Positions 35,207 to 43,873 of a stretch of DNA of 64,000 nt are shown piece after piece. The notes beneath the pieces are model-generated. The model made no database searches and was not told where the DNA came from. It worked only from the letters and a program-made list of their open reading frames with translations. The position numbers were made by a program, and so were the translations under genes. Every line of letters starts with the position of its first letter. The stretch's first letter is position 1. This stretch comes from Trichococcus patagoniensis. GTDB taxonomy: Bacteria; Bacillota; Bacilli; Lactobacillales; Aerococcaceae. The DNA is taken from the NCBI RefSeq assembly GCF_003051085.1, contig NZ_QAOM01000009.1:62001-126000 (forward strand). Direction: 5' to 3'.

Positions 35207-35516
35207 GCACCGTCACCCTTTCTGTCCCATCACCACCGCTCACTTCCAGCAGTGCGGTTTCCGGGTCCCAAGTAGTGGTGAATAGTATCCCTCCGGAAGC
35301 CTGACTTCCAATTGGGCTGCCACCCTTGGCGATGACCTGCATCTGATCCTGCGCGACCCGCCAGTAGGCAACTTCCGCCCCCGCCGCTTTTAAGGTCGTG
35401 AAAAATTGAATGGAATGCGGAAGCAGCACATAGAGCGAGAGGCTGACCATGGCCAAAGCGATCAGACTTTCGAAAAGCATATAACCGCTGCTATCGTTTA
35501 GCTTTGTTGACTTCAT
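35175..35516 (-). CDS. comGE: ComGE-type competence protein
   Basis: Protein of 113 residues with a prepilin-like N-terminus (SSGYMLFESLIALAMVSLSL), Gly-Tyr in place of the usual Gly-Phe, then a membrane helix and a short soluble domain. The order and overlaps with comGD (26 bases) and comGF mark it as ComGE, a minor component of the pseudopilus. Confidence 0.8.
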   Translation of the reverse strand: MKSTKLNDSSGYMLFESLIALAMVSLSLYVLLPHSIQFFTTLKAAGAEVAYWRVAQDQMQVIAKGGSPIGSQASGGILFTTTWDPETALLEVSGGDGTERVTVHADEIQAESP

Positions 35517-35934
35517 AACGACCGCTCCCCAATTGGATTGTGATTGTATAACGATACCGGGCCGTTTCCATGATGATGGTGTTCGGCTGCAGATAACCGC
35601 TGCCCCCTTTGATGAATCCGGTGTAGCCTTGAATCACCTTAGCCCCTTCAGGCAACAGCAGCTTGCGGTTAATGTAGCGGTCCGAACCGGCACCATCTTT
35701 GAAAACAGCGTAATGTGTTGCCCCGATCGGCCGCACGACATCCATGTTGACGCCGTTCCCGGTGATGACCGCATAACTCTGCGCCGTGTGCAGTTCCGTC
35801 AGGAAATCGTCCAAAAACAGATTGAACGCGAATTCATCCGCCGCGGTATCCAGTTGCGGGGCCAACAGCAAAATCATGGATGCAATCATCAGGACCAACA
35901 GGCTCTCCAATAAAGTAAATCCGCTTTTATACAT
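35491..35934 (-). CDS. comGD: ComGD-type competence pseudopilin
   Basis: Minor pseudopilin of 147 residues with a very short leader, MYKSGFTLLESLLVLMIAS, carrying the Gly-Phe cleavage site and Glu5. The soluble domain has a Gly-rich central part (FIKGGSGYLQPNT). It starts 20 bases after comGC. Confidence 0.87.
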   Translation of the reverse strand: MYKSGFTLLESLLVLMIASMILLLAPQLDTAADEFAFNLFLDDFLTELHTAQSYAVITGNGVNMDVVRPIGATHYAVFKDGAGSDRYINRKLLLPEGAKVIQGYTGFIKGGSGYLQPNTIIMETARYRYTITIQLGSGRYEVNKAKR

Positions 35935-35954
35935 TATTCATTCCTTCATTACTT

Positions 35955-36275
35955 TTATTCGATTTTGGACACATTACCGTCTGATATTGTCAGTTTGGCA
36001 GTCGCTTCGGTCGCTTGTTTTGCGCTAAGGTAGCCTTCCGTGTTCAAAACAGTGAAGCTTGCCGCTTCCGTGCCCGTATCGAGTTCGTACATGTCTGCCT
36101 GGGTCTGCACGACGACCGCCAATGCATCCGTCCCTTTGGTCTCCACGCTTTTCTTCGTATTCGCCACATTCGGGATGATCATCAGCATCAGTACGGATAT
36201 GATGAACAGAACAAGCACCATTTCCATCAAAGTGAAACCATTTTTATTTTTAAGTGTTTTTTTGATCGTTTTCAT
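35955..36275 (-). CDS. comGC: ComGC major competence pseudopilin
   Basis: Main subunit of the competence pilus, 106 residues. The leader KNKNGFTLMEMVLVLFIISV shows the Gly-Phe cleavage site and Glu5 followed by a hydrophobic helix; the mature protein is about 90 residues. Unlike some ComGC proteins no cysteine pair is seen. Its ATG abuts the comGB stop. Confidence 0.93.
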   Translation of the reverse strand: MKTIKKTLKNKNGFTLMEMVLVLFIISVLMLMIIPNVANTKKSVETKGTDALAVVVQTQADMYELDTGTEAASFTVLNTEGYLSAKQATEATAKLTISDGNVSKIE

Positions 36276-37369
36276 TAATACATTCCTCCTAATGAACTAA
36301 GCATCGGCATCAACAATATAAGGTAGATCGCCATAACGATGACAGCGACCATGAGAAACAAGATAGGCTGCAGCCAGCCAATTTTCTGTTCGATGTCCGC
36401 AATCAGCATCCGGAAACATTCTTCGCTGTACATACTCAACTTGATAGGCAATTGGCTGGTGAGCTCGCCGTGATAGATGATCCAGCCCATCTCCTCTTTG
36501 AAGATGGGATAACGTTTGATGATCGTCGTCAGGCTGTCGCCCTGCATCAGCCCTTCCTCCACCAATCCGGATATTTCCTTCATCCAGGCAGTCCCTTCAT
36601 CGCCGCGCATGAGCGAAACGATTTGGTTCAACTGCATGCCGTTTCGGAAGAAATAGGCGTATTCCCGGCAGAAAAAAAAGGAATAGTAGAGTTGGACCCA
36701 TTTACTGAAGAGAGGAATCCGGCAAAACAACAACGATTTTTGGAAAGCTGATTTCTTTTTCAAATAACTTTTTGCCAACAGGAACAAACCGGCACCTAAG
36801 GCTAAACTTCCCAAGATGATGAGCGGCAGGTTCTCCAGATATAGCAGGATGATGCGGACCATCACGCCGGAACCTTCTTCCGAGGGCACCAGCATCGTTT
36901 CCAAACTAGGCAGCAGGACCTGCCTGATCGCAATCAGCATCACATTTGCGAACACCAGCAAAAACAACGGGTAGATCAAGACTTTTCTGAGCTTATGCAG
37001 CTGTTTGTCCTTTTCCGTCAGGAAGTCTGAACAAAAGAGCAAAGTTTCCGTCAATTTCCCGTGAAGGAAGGAAAGCCTCAGCTGCGATACGACTTGCTCC
37101 GAGAAGCCGCATCCAGCCAAGGCATCAGCAAGATTGATGCCTGTTTCCAGTTTGCTCAGCATGCGCTGGATATCGACCAAGCGCTTCGGCTGCATCATCT
37201 TCAGAAAGGCGAGCCCTTCGGACAACGAAAAACCTTCCTTAAGCAATTCACCCAAGCGCCTCAGAAAATATGCCTGCTCTTTTGCCTGCCAACGTTTTTC
37301 AGACGAGATTCTCCAGGTAATTTTTTTCCGTAATGTATCCACATGCATAGGCTTTGCGCAATTTATCAT
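36275..37369 (-). CDS. comGB: ComGB competence pilus inner-membrane protein
   Basis: GspF/PilC-type platform protein of up to 364 residues with two cytoplasmic helical domains (LRRLGELLKEGFSLSEGLAF; RNGMQLNQIVSLMRGDEG) and three membrane helices (about 130-155, 175-195 and the C-terminal 335-355). It organises pseudopilus assembly with ComGA. The longest frame overlaps comGA by 71 bases. I cannot decide the true start, because neither the first Met nor the next (seven codons on) has a convincing site. Confidence 0.9.
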   Translation of the reverse strand: MINCAKPMHVDTLRKKITWRISSEKRWQAKEQAYFLRRLGELLKEGFSLSEGLAFLKMMQPKRLVDIQRMLSKLETGINLADALAGCGFSEQVVSQLRLSFLHGKLTETLLFCSDFLTEKDKQLHKLRKVLIYPLFLLVFANVMLIAIRQVLLPSLETMLVPSEEGSGVMVRIILLYLENLPLIILGSLALGAGLFLLAKSYLKKKSAFQKSLLFCRIPLFSKWVQLYYSFFFCREYAYFFRNGMQLNQIVSLMRGDEGTAWMKEISGLVEEGLMQGDSLTTIIKRYPIFKEEMGWIIYHGELTSQLPIKLSMYSEECFRMLIADIEQKIGWLQPILFLMVAVIVMAIYLILLMPMLSSLGGMY

Positions 37370-38342
37370 TCAGAGTGACAAACCGCTTTCTGTCCTCCTT
37401 GTTCTGCAGATGATCCTGCAGTTCCTTGCCTGCCAATATTTCGTAGATGGCAGCCGACTTTTCGTTTACCTGATAGTGGGAACAGTGAATCGTGCATTTA
37501 CCGGAGCACAGCGGACAATATTTTGCGATCAGACGTTGGGAGACGACAGCCAGCAGCGTCTGCTTCATTTGTTCGGAAGAAATAGCCAGTTCCCGCAGCC
37601 TTTCCAATACCCCGAACGACTCTTTGGCATGGATTGTTGCGATCACCAAGTGTCCGGTCAATGCGCTTCTCACTACCATTTTGGCCGTTTCCTCATCCCG
37701 GATTTCGCCGATGACGAGGATGTCCGGATGATGGCGCAAGCACTGACGGATGAGCAGATCGTACGTGATGCCCGCAGCTTCGTTCACTTCGGCCTGCAGA
37801 AACAGCGGCTCCTCAATTTCGACTGGGTCCTCCATCGTAATGATCTGCAGCGGTTCATCGGCGTATTTTCTGCGCAGCAAATGATAGATGGTGGTTGTTT
37901 TCCCGGAACCGGTAGGTCCAGAAAACAGCACCAGCCCGCTCTTATGGTCCAACAGTTCGAGCAACTCCGCCTCCTGGGCCGGGAAAAATGCGTGCAAACC
38001 CGGATCAGAACCCGGATTTACGTACAGCATGCGGATGACAAGCGACTCTTGGTAGCGGAAATTTGCGATGGTGGACAGCCTCAGTTCTATTTTTTTGCCG
38101 TTCAGCCGGTACCTGACAGCACCGGATTGGGGTTTCCGCCTTTCGCCCACATTCATGTTCGAAAGGAATTTAAAATAAGAAATCAGTCGTTCACCCTTTT
38201 CGATTGTATACACCGATACTTTCGACAAGCCGGTACTCACGCGGAAAAAGAGTTCGTAGTGGTCTTCATAAGGGAGCAGATGGATGTCGGAAACACCCAA
38301 CCGCATCGCATCGGCCAATAGGCTCTCTGCTTTTTCTTCCAT
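37299..38342 (-). CDS. comGA: ComGA competence traffic ATPase
   Basis: GspE/PilB-type ATPase of 347 residues that powers pseudopilus extension for DNA uptake. Walker A FSGPTGSGKTTTIYHL, the Asp box ITMEDPVEI, Walker B DILVIGEIRDEETA and the His box LTGHLVIATIHA are all present. A Cys-rich CPLCSGKCTIHCSHY near the C-terminus may bind zinc. It is the first gene of the operon. I looked for but could not identify a ComK or ComX box in the 170 bases upstream. Confidence 0.95.
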   Translation of the reverse strand: MEEKAESLLADAMRLGVSDIHLLPYEDHYELFFRVSTGLSKVSVYTIEKGERLISYFKFLSNMNVGERRKPQSGAVRYRLNGKKIELRLSTIANFRYQESLVIRMLYVNPGSDPGLHAFFPAQEAELLELLDHKSGLVLFSGPTGSGKTTTIYHLLRRKYADEPLQIITMEDPVEIEEPLFLQAEVNEAAGITYDLLIRQCLRHHPDILVIGEIRDEETAKMVVRSALTGHLVIATIHAKESFGVLERLRELAISSEQMKQTLLAVVSQRLIAKYCPLCSGKCTIHCSHYQVNEKSAAIYEILAGKELQDHLQNKEDRKRFVTLNDKLRKAYACGYITEKNYLENLV

Positions 38343-38510
38343 ATCATCACCTCATTTCTATTTTGCCGTCACTTATAGCTTCTGCAAAATCCTCGCATCC
38401 GCTCTTTCTCCGACGAGAAACTTAGTTAAAAATATGTTATATTGGCATAAATAGCGGTCCCAAATGCGAAAAACAAGCGGGATCACTCAATATAGGGGAG
38501 GTGAACTTTT

Positions 38511-39401
38511 TTGAAAAAGAACGTTGTTGGTTCGATTCTTCTGATTGCAATCGGAACATTCCTGTTCGCGGTAGGCATCAATATGTTTTCCGTTGCGAAC
38601 CATCTTGGTGAAGGCGGCGTCACCGGCATTAGTTTGTTGGCCTTCTATACCATGGATGTTCCGGTAGCCATAACGAGTTTCGTCTTGAACGCCATCATTC
38701 TGGTTATCGGGTTCCGTTTTTTGGAAAAATCGACCATGAGACTGACGCTTTTGGCCACGCTGTTGATGTCGGTGTTTCTTTATCTGACGGCAGCTTGGCG
38801 CTATCCGATGGAAACAATCATCCTAGCGCCGCTTTGCTCCGGATTTTTGGTCGGCACAGGCTTGGGCCTCGTGATGCAGGCAGGCGGTTCCACGGCCGGT
38901 ACTGATATCATCGCCTTGATTATTAATAAATATCTCGGCTGGAGCACCAGTGTAGCACTGGTCGTATTGGACCTATTCGTCGTTGGACCTTCCATCTTCG
39001 TAATCGGGCTGGAGAATGTCGTTTTGACTGTCGTGCATCTCTATGTGCAAACGAAAGTGCTGGATTTCATCCTGGAAGGGTTCAATCCGAAAAAACAAGT
39101 TCTGATCATCTCGGAGCGGTATCAGGAAATCGCTGAGGCAATCGATAAGAAAATCGGTCGCGGAATGACCTTTTTGGAAGGCGAAGGCTATTACTCCAAA
39201 AGCCAAAAGAAGGTGATTTTGATTGTCGTCAACAGACAGCAATTGATGCCGCTCAACCGGATTGTGACAGCCATCGATCCGAAGGCTTTCTTCACAATCA
39301 GCGAAGCCCAAAGCGTCATCGGCGAGGGGTTCTCTTATTTGATTTCGGATGAGCAATACCAACAAAAAATCAACGACTTCATCGACGAACAGTCGGAATG
39401 A
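38511..39401 (+). CDS. YitT family membrane protein
   Basis: Protein of 296 residues with five or six membrane helices in the first 190 residues (YitT/DUF161) and a C-terminal cytoplasmic DUF2179 domain of about 90 residues (VLIISERYQEIAEAIDKKIG, GRGMTFLEGEGYYSK). The glycine-rich MQAGGSTAGTDIIA is characteristic. Function is uncertain; related proteins are discussed as putative transporters. The start is TTG with GGGGAGGTG 7 bases before it. Confidence 0.9.
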   Translation: MKKNVVGSILLIAIGTFLFAVGINMFSVANHLGEGGVTGISLLAFYTMDVPVAITSFVLNAIILVIGFRFLEKSTMRLTLLATLLMSVFLYLTAAWRYPMETIILAPLCSGFLVGTGLGLVMQAGGSTAGTDIIALIINKYLGWSTSVALVVLDLFVVGPSIFVIGLENVVLTVVHLYVQTKVLDFILEGFNPKKQVLIISERYQEIAEAIDKKIGRGMTFLEGEGYYSKSQKKVILIVVNRQQLMPLNRIVTAIDPKAFFTISEAQSVIGEGFSYLISDEQYQQKINDFIDEQSE

Positions 39402-39418
39402 TCGCTAAACAACTCCAT

Positions 39419-39474
39419 AACCAAAAAAGAACGGCAAGGACATTTTAAATAGTCCTTGCCGTTCTTTTTTGGTT
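39419..39474. terminator. Strong bidirectional terminator
   Basis: A perfect stem of 23 bases (AACCAAAAAAGAACGGCAAG and three more) around a 10-base loop carries A- and T-runs on both sides. It separates the YitT gene from the convergent coiled-coil/DJ-1 pair. Confidence 0.93.
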
Positions 39475-39508
39475 ATGGATGCTTCTTTATCTTACTGTTT
39501 TCACCCTG

Positions 39509-39805
39509 TCAGGAAAGCAGGAAAACGACTGTTTTCATGATGTCCATTTTCTCCACTGCGGCGTTGTATTTCAATCTGGCAATCTTCAGGTTCTGTTCCT
39601 CCTCGCGCATAATGGTGAGGTTCTCTTCCGAATTGTCTTTGATCCATTCGCCTTTCACATTTGCAAAGGTGATTTCCTGCAGTTCGACTGCTTTCTTCGC
39701 TTCCAGCAGCTCGAACTTCAGCAATCCGTACTTCCTTTCCAGATCCTGCATTTTGATGGGATCCTGTTCCTTCAACGAATCGATTCTGGCTTTCAGCTCT
39801 TCCAT
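39509..39805 (-). CDS. Small coiled-coil protein, function unknown
   Basis: Protein of 98 residues that is almost entirely charged helix: KARIDSLKEQDPIKMQDLER, then KFELLEAKKAVELQEITFAN and EENLTIMREEEQNLKIARLK. The heptad pattern suggests a coiled coil. It contains no enzyme motif and ends in the hydrophobic TVVFLLS. The ATG at 39805 has AAGG/GGAGG upstream; TTG at 39823 is an alternative. It lies 45 bases after the DJ-1-type gene and is probably co-transcribed with it. I do not recognise a family. Confidence 0.6.
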   Translation of the reverse strand: MEELKARIDSLKEQDPIKMQDLERKYGLLKFELLEAKKAVELQEITFANVKGEWIKDNSEENLTIMREEEQNLKIARLKYNAAVEKMDIMKTVVFLLS

Positions 39806-39850
39806 ATTCCTTGCCGCCTCCAATTCCTCACCAACAGCCTTGTTTCCTCT

Positions 39851-40360
39851 TTAACCAGCCAAAAACTTGCAGATTTCCAACCCAAACTGTTTTGCTTGAT
39901 CCGGACCGCTAGCAGTGATGAGATTGCCATCCACTGTCACATCGGACTCAGAATAAACTGCTCCTTTGGCTTCGATAGCTGCAATCTCAGATTCGAAAAC
40001 AGTCGCATTTTTCCTCTTAAGTAAACCCGCGTTCGCTAAGATGACCGGTGCGATGCAGATTGCAGCAACCATTTTGCCTTGCCCATTCATTGCCTGAGCC
40101 AACATCCACGCATGCGGATCGTTGAAGAAAACGCGGCTTCCCGTCCCTCCAACAAACACCACTCCATCAAAAATGGTCGTATCGACATCCTCAACCAAGA
40201 GATCCGATTGCGCGATTCCACCATGCACACCCATGCAGGTCCCGGTCTTGTGGCTGGCGATCCACATTTCATGTCCGCATTTTGCAATTTCTTCCTGGGT
40301 CATGAATAATTCTTCGTCGCGGAAATCTTCAGGTGCAATAACAAATATTACTTTTGCCAT
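39851..40360 (-). CDS. DJ-1/PfpI family protein
   Basis: Class I glutamine amidotransferase-like protein of 169 residues. The nucleophile elbow reads VAAICIAPVIL with the conserved Cys, and the upstream Glu is in FRDEELFM. Members include deglycase/glyoxalase-type and general stress proteins, as well as peptidase PfpI. Which of these applies cannot be told. It forms a two-gene unit with a coiled-coil protein. Confidence 0.88.
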   Translation of the reverse strand: MAKVIFVIAPEDFRDEELFMTQEEIAKCGHEMWIASHKTGTCMGVHGGIAQSDLLVEDVDTTIFDGVVFVGGTGSRVFFNDPHAWMLAQAMNGQGKMVAAICIAPVILANAGLLKRKNATVFESEIAAIEAKGAVYSESDVTVDGNLITASGPDQAKQFGLEICKFLAG

Positions 40361-40535
40361 ACCGCTGTTCCCCCATTCGTTGTTTATCCCGATCGGATAA
40401 TGATAGCTTCTCTTTAAGAGCCTTGTTCGAAAAGTCCATGGAAAATCCGACTTTGGCTAACTAAATTATACTACAAGCTAAAGAAGAAAGCGATTTCAGA
40501 TACAAGGTTGTCTATTAGGAGCAAAGCCAAATCCG

Positions 40536-40590
40536 AAAAAAACCCGGTTGCCTTCCACTGTCTGCTGACAAGTAGGCAACCGGGTTTGAT
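40536..40590 (-). terminator. Terminator after the YebC gene
   Basis: AAACCCGGTTGCCT pairs with AGGCAACCGGGTTT across a 20-base loop, followed on the minus strand by seven T. It follows the YebC-type gene. Confidence 0.9.
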
Positions 40591-40603
40591 TCTCTGTAAA
40601 ATG

Positions 40604-41341
40604 TTATTCTTCGTCATCCAAATCAGCGTTGTGGAATACTTCGGAGACGTCATCATCGTCTTCCAGTTTTTCCAGCATCGTTCTGAATTGCGTTTCTTTG
40701 TCCGCTGCGATAGCTGACAAAGTTTGCGGAACCATCGTGACTTCCGCTTCGGCCAACACGTAGCCTTCTGCCTTCAATGCTTCACAAACCGCATCAAAAT
40801 CGGTAGGATCTGTGTAGATTTCGAATACTTCATCGCTTGTCTGCAACTCTTCCCCACCGGCTTCCAACACGCTCATCAACATCGCGTCTTCATCCACTTC
40901 CAAGTCTTCGCGCTCGATTGCGAGATAACCTTTGCGGTCGAACATGTAGCTCACTGAACCGGATTCTCCCAAAGATCCTCCGTTTTTGTTGAAAGCGACT
41001 CTGATGTTTGTAGCGGTACGGTTGCGGTTGTCGGTCAAAGCATGGACCAAAACAGCGACACCGTTCGGGCCGTAGCCTTCATAAGTGATTTCTTCATAGT
41101 TTTCGCCTTCTCCAGCAGATGTTGCTTTTTTGATGGCGCGTGTGATGTTGTCGTTCGGCATGTTCGCCGCTTTCGCTTTATCGATGATCATGCGCAGGCT
41201 CGGGTTAGATGAGGGATCCGGACCGCTGTTTTTTGCAGCCATATAAATTTCTTTTGATAATCTCTGGAAAATTTTACCTCGTTTTTGATCTGCAGCGCCT
41301 TTTGCGCCTTTGATTTTACTCCATTTTGAATGTCCTGACAT
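40604..41341 (-). CDS. YebC/PmpR family protein
   Basis: Three-domain protein of 245 residues from the YebC family, recognised from [25 protein letters not shown] (opening [20 protein letters not shown]) and [23 protein letters not shown]. Members were first seen as DNA-binding regulators; more recent work links some to relief of ribosome stalling at proline motifs. The C-terminus is an acidic tail ([19 protein letters not shown]). It is monocistronic here. Confidence 0.95.
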   Translation of the reverse strand: MSGHSKWSKIKGAKGAADQKRGKIFQRLSKEIYMAAKNSGPDPSSNPSLRMIIDKAKAANMPNDNITRAIKKATSAGEGENYEEITYEGYGPNGVAVLVHALTDNRNRTATNIRVAFNKNGGSLGESGSVSYMFDRKGYLAIEREDLEVDEDAMLMSVLEAGGEELQTSDEVFEIYTDPTDFDAVCEALKAEGYVLAEAEVTMVPQTLSAIAADKETQFRTMLEKLEDDDDVSEVFHNADLDDEE

Positions 41342-41407
41342 TCAGATCCCTCTTCTCATCTATTAATTTACTCAATCATTTTATCAAAAGTAACCGCTTA
41401 TGGCAAT

Positions 41408-41905
41408 TCACTTTCTGCCTTTTCTGGCTATCAGAAAAAACCAACCGGCGATTATCGTCAAAATTGCCCCTATGCCAGCCAAAATCACGTCTTCCTTCAT
41501 CGCAAATGCCGGAGACACAAACGACTGGTGAAATTCATCCGCAGCAGCGTAACTCACGGAAAGCAGCAGCGCCACTACTATAGGCGTAAATGCCTCCCGC
41601 ATCTTCCCGGAAAGTCCGCCATACCAAAGGTAAGCCAGTATGGAGTAGGAAAGGAATAACCAGATTTTGCTGCCGAAGAATCCCAAAAAACCGAAATAGC
41701 CCAATGCCTCCATGCTGATCACCTGCTCCCCATATCGGAAGGTGAAGGTTGCGAATAACCCGGATAGCGGTTGTGCCTGCAGTAGGTTCGCGATGATGTT
41801 CGGCAAAGCATAAAAATCTTGTTGGAAAGTGGCGCGGTAATAAAGGTACCCCATGATCAGAACTGCTCCCACTATGTATGAATTGCTCTTTTGTTCTCTT
41901 TGCAT
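41408..41905 (-). CDS. VanZ family membrane protein
   Basis: Protein of 165 residues with four membrane helices and the family signature ADEFHQSFVSPAF. VanZ confers low teicoplanin resistance in some enterococci, but most chromosomal homologues have no known function, so resistance is not claimed. The second half ends in a short basic cytoplasmic tail (ARKGRK). Confidence 0.85.
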   Translation of the reverse strand: MQREQKSNSYIVGAVLIMGYLYYRATFQQDFYALPNIIANLLQAQPLSGLFATFTFRYGEQVISMEALGYFGFLGFFGSKIWLFLSYSILAYLWYGGLSGKMREAFTPIVVALLLSVSYAAADEFHQSFVSPAFAMKEDVILAGIGAILTIIAGWFFLIARKGRK

Positions 41906-42014
41906 GCAGCTTTTTTCCTTTCTTGATGTGAATTCTTTTTTATATTTTGTTGGGAATTGTTATAATGAAATTATGGCATTACGTTAGTCAATTCAGCCTG
42001 AGAGGATGAAAAAC

Positions 42015-43823
42015 ATGAAATATAGCCTTACCTGGGATTTAGACTCATTTTTTGAAGGAGGAAGTTCTTCGCCCGCCCTACAAGAAAAAATACAGTCGAT
42101 CCAAGATGGATTGAAGGATTTTGAATCCGCAGCAAACACTTGGGACCCCGATCAAGACAAACCGGAATATCCTGATTTTCAGGATTTGCTTCATTACGAG
42201 GAATTGTACGCAAAAGCCTTGATGCAATGCAACAGTTTCATAACGGGTGTTCAATCAGCCGATGTCGCGGATTTGGATGCAAGCGCACTCCATGCGCGAA
42301 TAATTCAATTGTACAGCAAATTAACAATTATTCAAACGACTCTGAAGAAAAAAGTAACCGCAGTCAAAGCAAGCGATTGGGAACTGTTGGTGGAAAAGCC
42401 CGCCTTTTCCCAGCTTGCATTCGCCCTGTCGGAATGGCGCCAACAAGGCAGCCGCCTCCTGTCCGACAAGGAAGAAGCCTTATTGGCGACATTGCGTGTC
42501 GATGGTTTCAACGGTTGGAGCGCACACTATGACACGCTCGTATCCTTCATCAAGATTCCTTTTGAAGAAGCTGATGGAACTTTGAACGAACTATCCGCCG
42601 GCCAAGCGATGAATCGGATGTATGCCGATCCCGATCCGAGCGTGCGCAAAAAAATATTCGTCGAATGGGAAAAAGCTTGGGGATCCCTTGCTCCAGCATT
42701 CGCCGATACACTGAATCACCTGCAAGGTTTCCGTTTGGCAGATTTCGAGGCGCACCAGGATGAGGATTTCTTGGCGGAGCCTTTGCGCTACAACCGCATC
42801 AAACGTGAGACCTTGGATGCGATGTGGCAGGCCATCAGTGCGAACAAACGGCCTTTCCTTTCGTTTTTGGACCGCAAAGCCGCTCTGATGGGCAAAGATC
42901 AGTTGGCTTGGTATGATGTCGATGCCCCTGTTTCGCTCGGCAGTTTCCGATCAAAAACCTTCAGCTTCGACGAAGCAGTCGATTACATCATCGAGCACTT
43001 TGCCTCCTTCGGTCCGAAACTGGCAGACTTTTCCTTGGATGCAGTCAAGAACCGCTGGGTCGAAGCCGAAAACCGATCCGGGAAGAGACCTGGCGGCTAT
43101 TGCGAAGATTATCCGGAATCGAAAGAATCACGGATTTTCATGACATTTACGGGTTCGGCAAGCGACATGAGCACACTTGCCCATGAACTTGGCCATGCCT
43201 TCCATTCCCACGTGATGCGCGACCTTCCGGATCTGAACACGCGCTACGCCATGAACGTCGCCGAAACGGCATCGACTTTTGCGGAAACCATCATCAGCGC
43301 TGCTACTGTCAGAGAAGCAAACAGCGATGAAGAAAAAATTTCCTTGCTCAATACGAAGCTCGAAAATGCGACGGCCATGTTCCTGAATATCCATGCTCGT
43401 TATCTTTTCGAAAAGTCATTCTACACCGAAAGGATGAACGGTTTTGTCACGGCAGAACGTTTGTCCGGTCTGATGGAGGCTGCCCAGAAAGAGGCTTACC
43501 AAGAGACTTTGAGTGACTATCACCCTCTATTCTGGGCAAGCAAACTGCACTTCTTCATCGATGATGTGCCATTCTACAACTTCCCTTACACGTTTGGCTT
43601 CCTGTTCAGTCTGGGGATTTACGCACAATCGATGAAGCAGACCGGAAATTTTGAAGAAACCTATATTTCGCTGCTGCGGGATACCGGATCGATGACGACG
43701 GAAGACCTCGTGATGAAGCATCTTGGTGCCGATATCACGCAACCGGATTTCTGGAACCAAGGCTTGGAGATCATGGCGGGAGACGTGGAAGAATTTCTGC
43801 GTTTGACCGAAAAATATATCTAG
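42015..43823 (+). CDS. pepF: Oligoendopeptidase F family (M3) metallopeptidase
   Basis: Cytoplasmic zinc peptidase of 602 residues that cuts short peptides. The zinc motif HELGHAFHSH begins near residue 390, and the third ligand lies downstream in NVAETASTFAETI. The N-terminal two-thirds are helical. The ATG at 42015 was chosen because AGAGG is 9 bases upstream; an ATG three codons earlier touches the site. It is followed by a strong terminator. Confidence 0.94.
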   Translation: MKYSLTWDLDSFFEGGSSSPALQEKIQSIQDGLKDFESAANTWDPDQDKPEYPDFQDLLHYEELYAKALMQCNSFITGVQSADVADLDASALHARIIQLYSKLTIIQTTLKKKVTAVKASDWELLVEKPAFSQLAFALSEWRQQGSRLLSDKEEALLATLRVDGFNGWSAHYDTLVSFIKIPFEEADGTLNELSAGQAMNRMYADPDPSVRKKIFVEWEKAWGSLAPAFADTLNHLQGFRLADFEAHQDEDFLAEPLRYNRIKRETLDAMWQAISANKRPFLSFLDRKAALMGKDQLAWYDVDAPVSLGSFRSKTFSFDEAVDYIIEHFASFGPKLADFSLDAVKNRWVEAENRSGKRPGGYCEDYPESKESRIFMTFTGSASDMSTLAHELGHAFHSHVMRDLPDLNTRYAMNVAETASTFAETIISAATVREANSDEEKISLLNTKLENATAMFLNIHARYLFEKSFYTERMNGFVTAERLSGLMEAAQKEAYQETLSDYHPLFWASKLHFFIDDVPFYNFPYTFGFLFSLGIYAQSMKQTGNFEETYISLLRDTGSMTTEDLVMKHLGADITQPDFWNQGLEIMAGDVEEFLRLTEKYI

Positions 43824-43827
43824 AGAC

Positions 43828-43872
43828 AAAACGGACACCCACGGCTTCAGCAGCCGTGGGTGTCCGTTTTTA
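43828..43872. terminator. Bidirectional terminator
   Basis: ACGGACACCCACGGCT pairs with AGCCGTGGGTGTCCGT around a five-base loop, with an A-run before it and TTTTT after. It is shared by pepF and the convergent kinase gene. Confidence 0.93.
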
Positions 43873-43873
43873 A

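Noticed and set aside
37134-38321. 395-codon open frame on the plus strand opposite comGA/comGB
   Set aside because: It is antisense to strongly conserved ATPase motifs, has no ribosome site and no recognisable protein; it is a shadow frame.
41408-41905. Glycopeptide resistance determinant
   Set aside because: VanZ-family membrane proteins are common chromosomal genes and no vanA/vanH/vanX-type genes are nearby.
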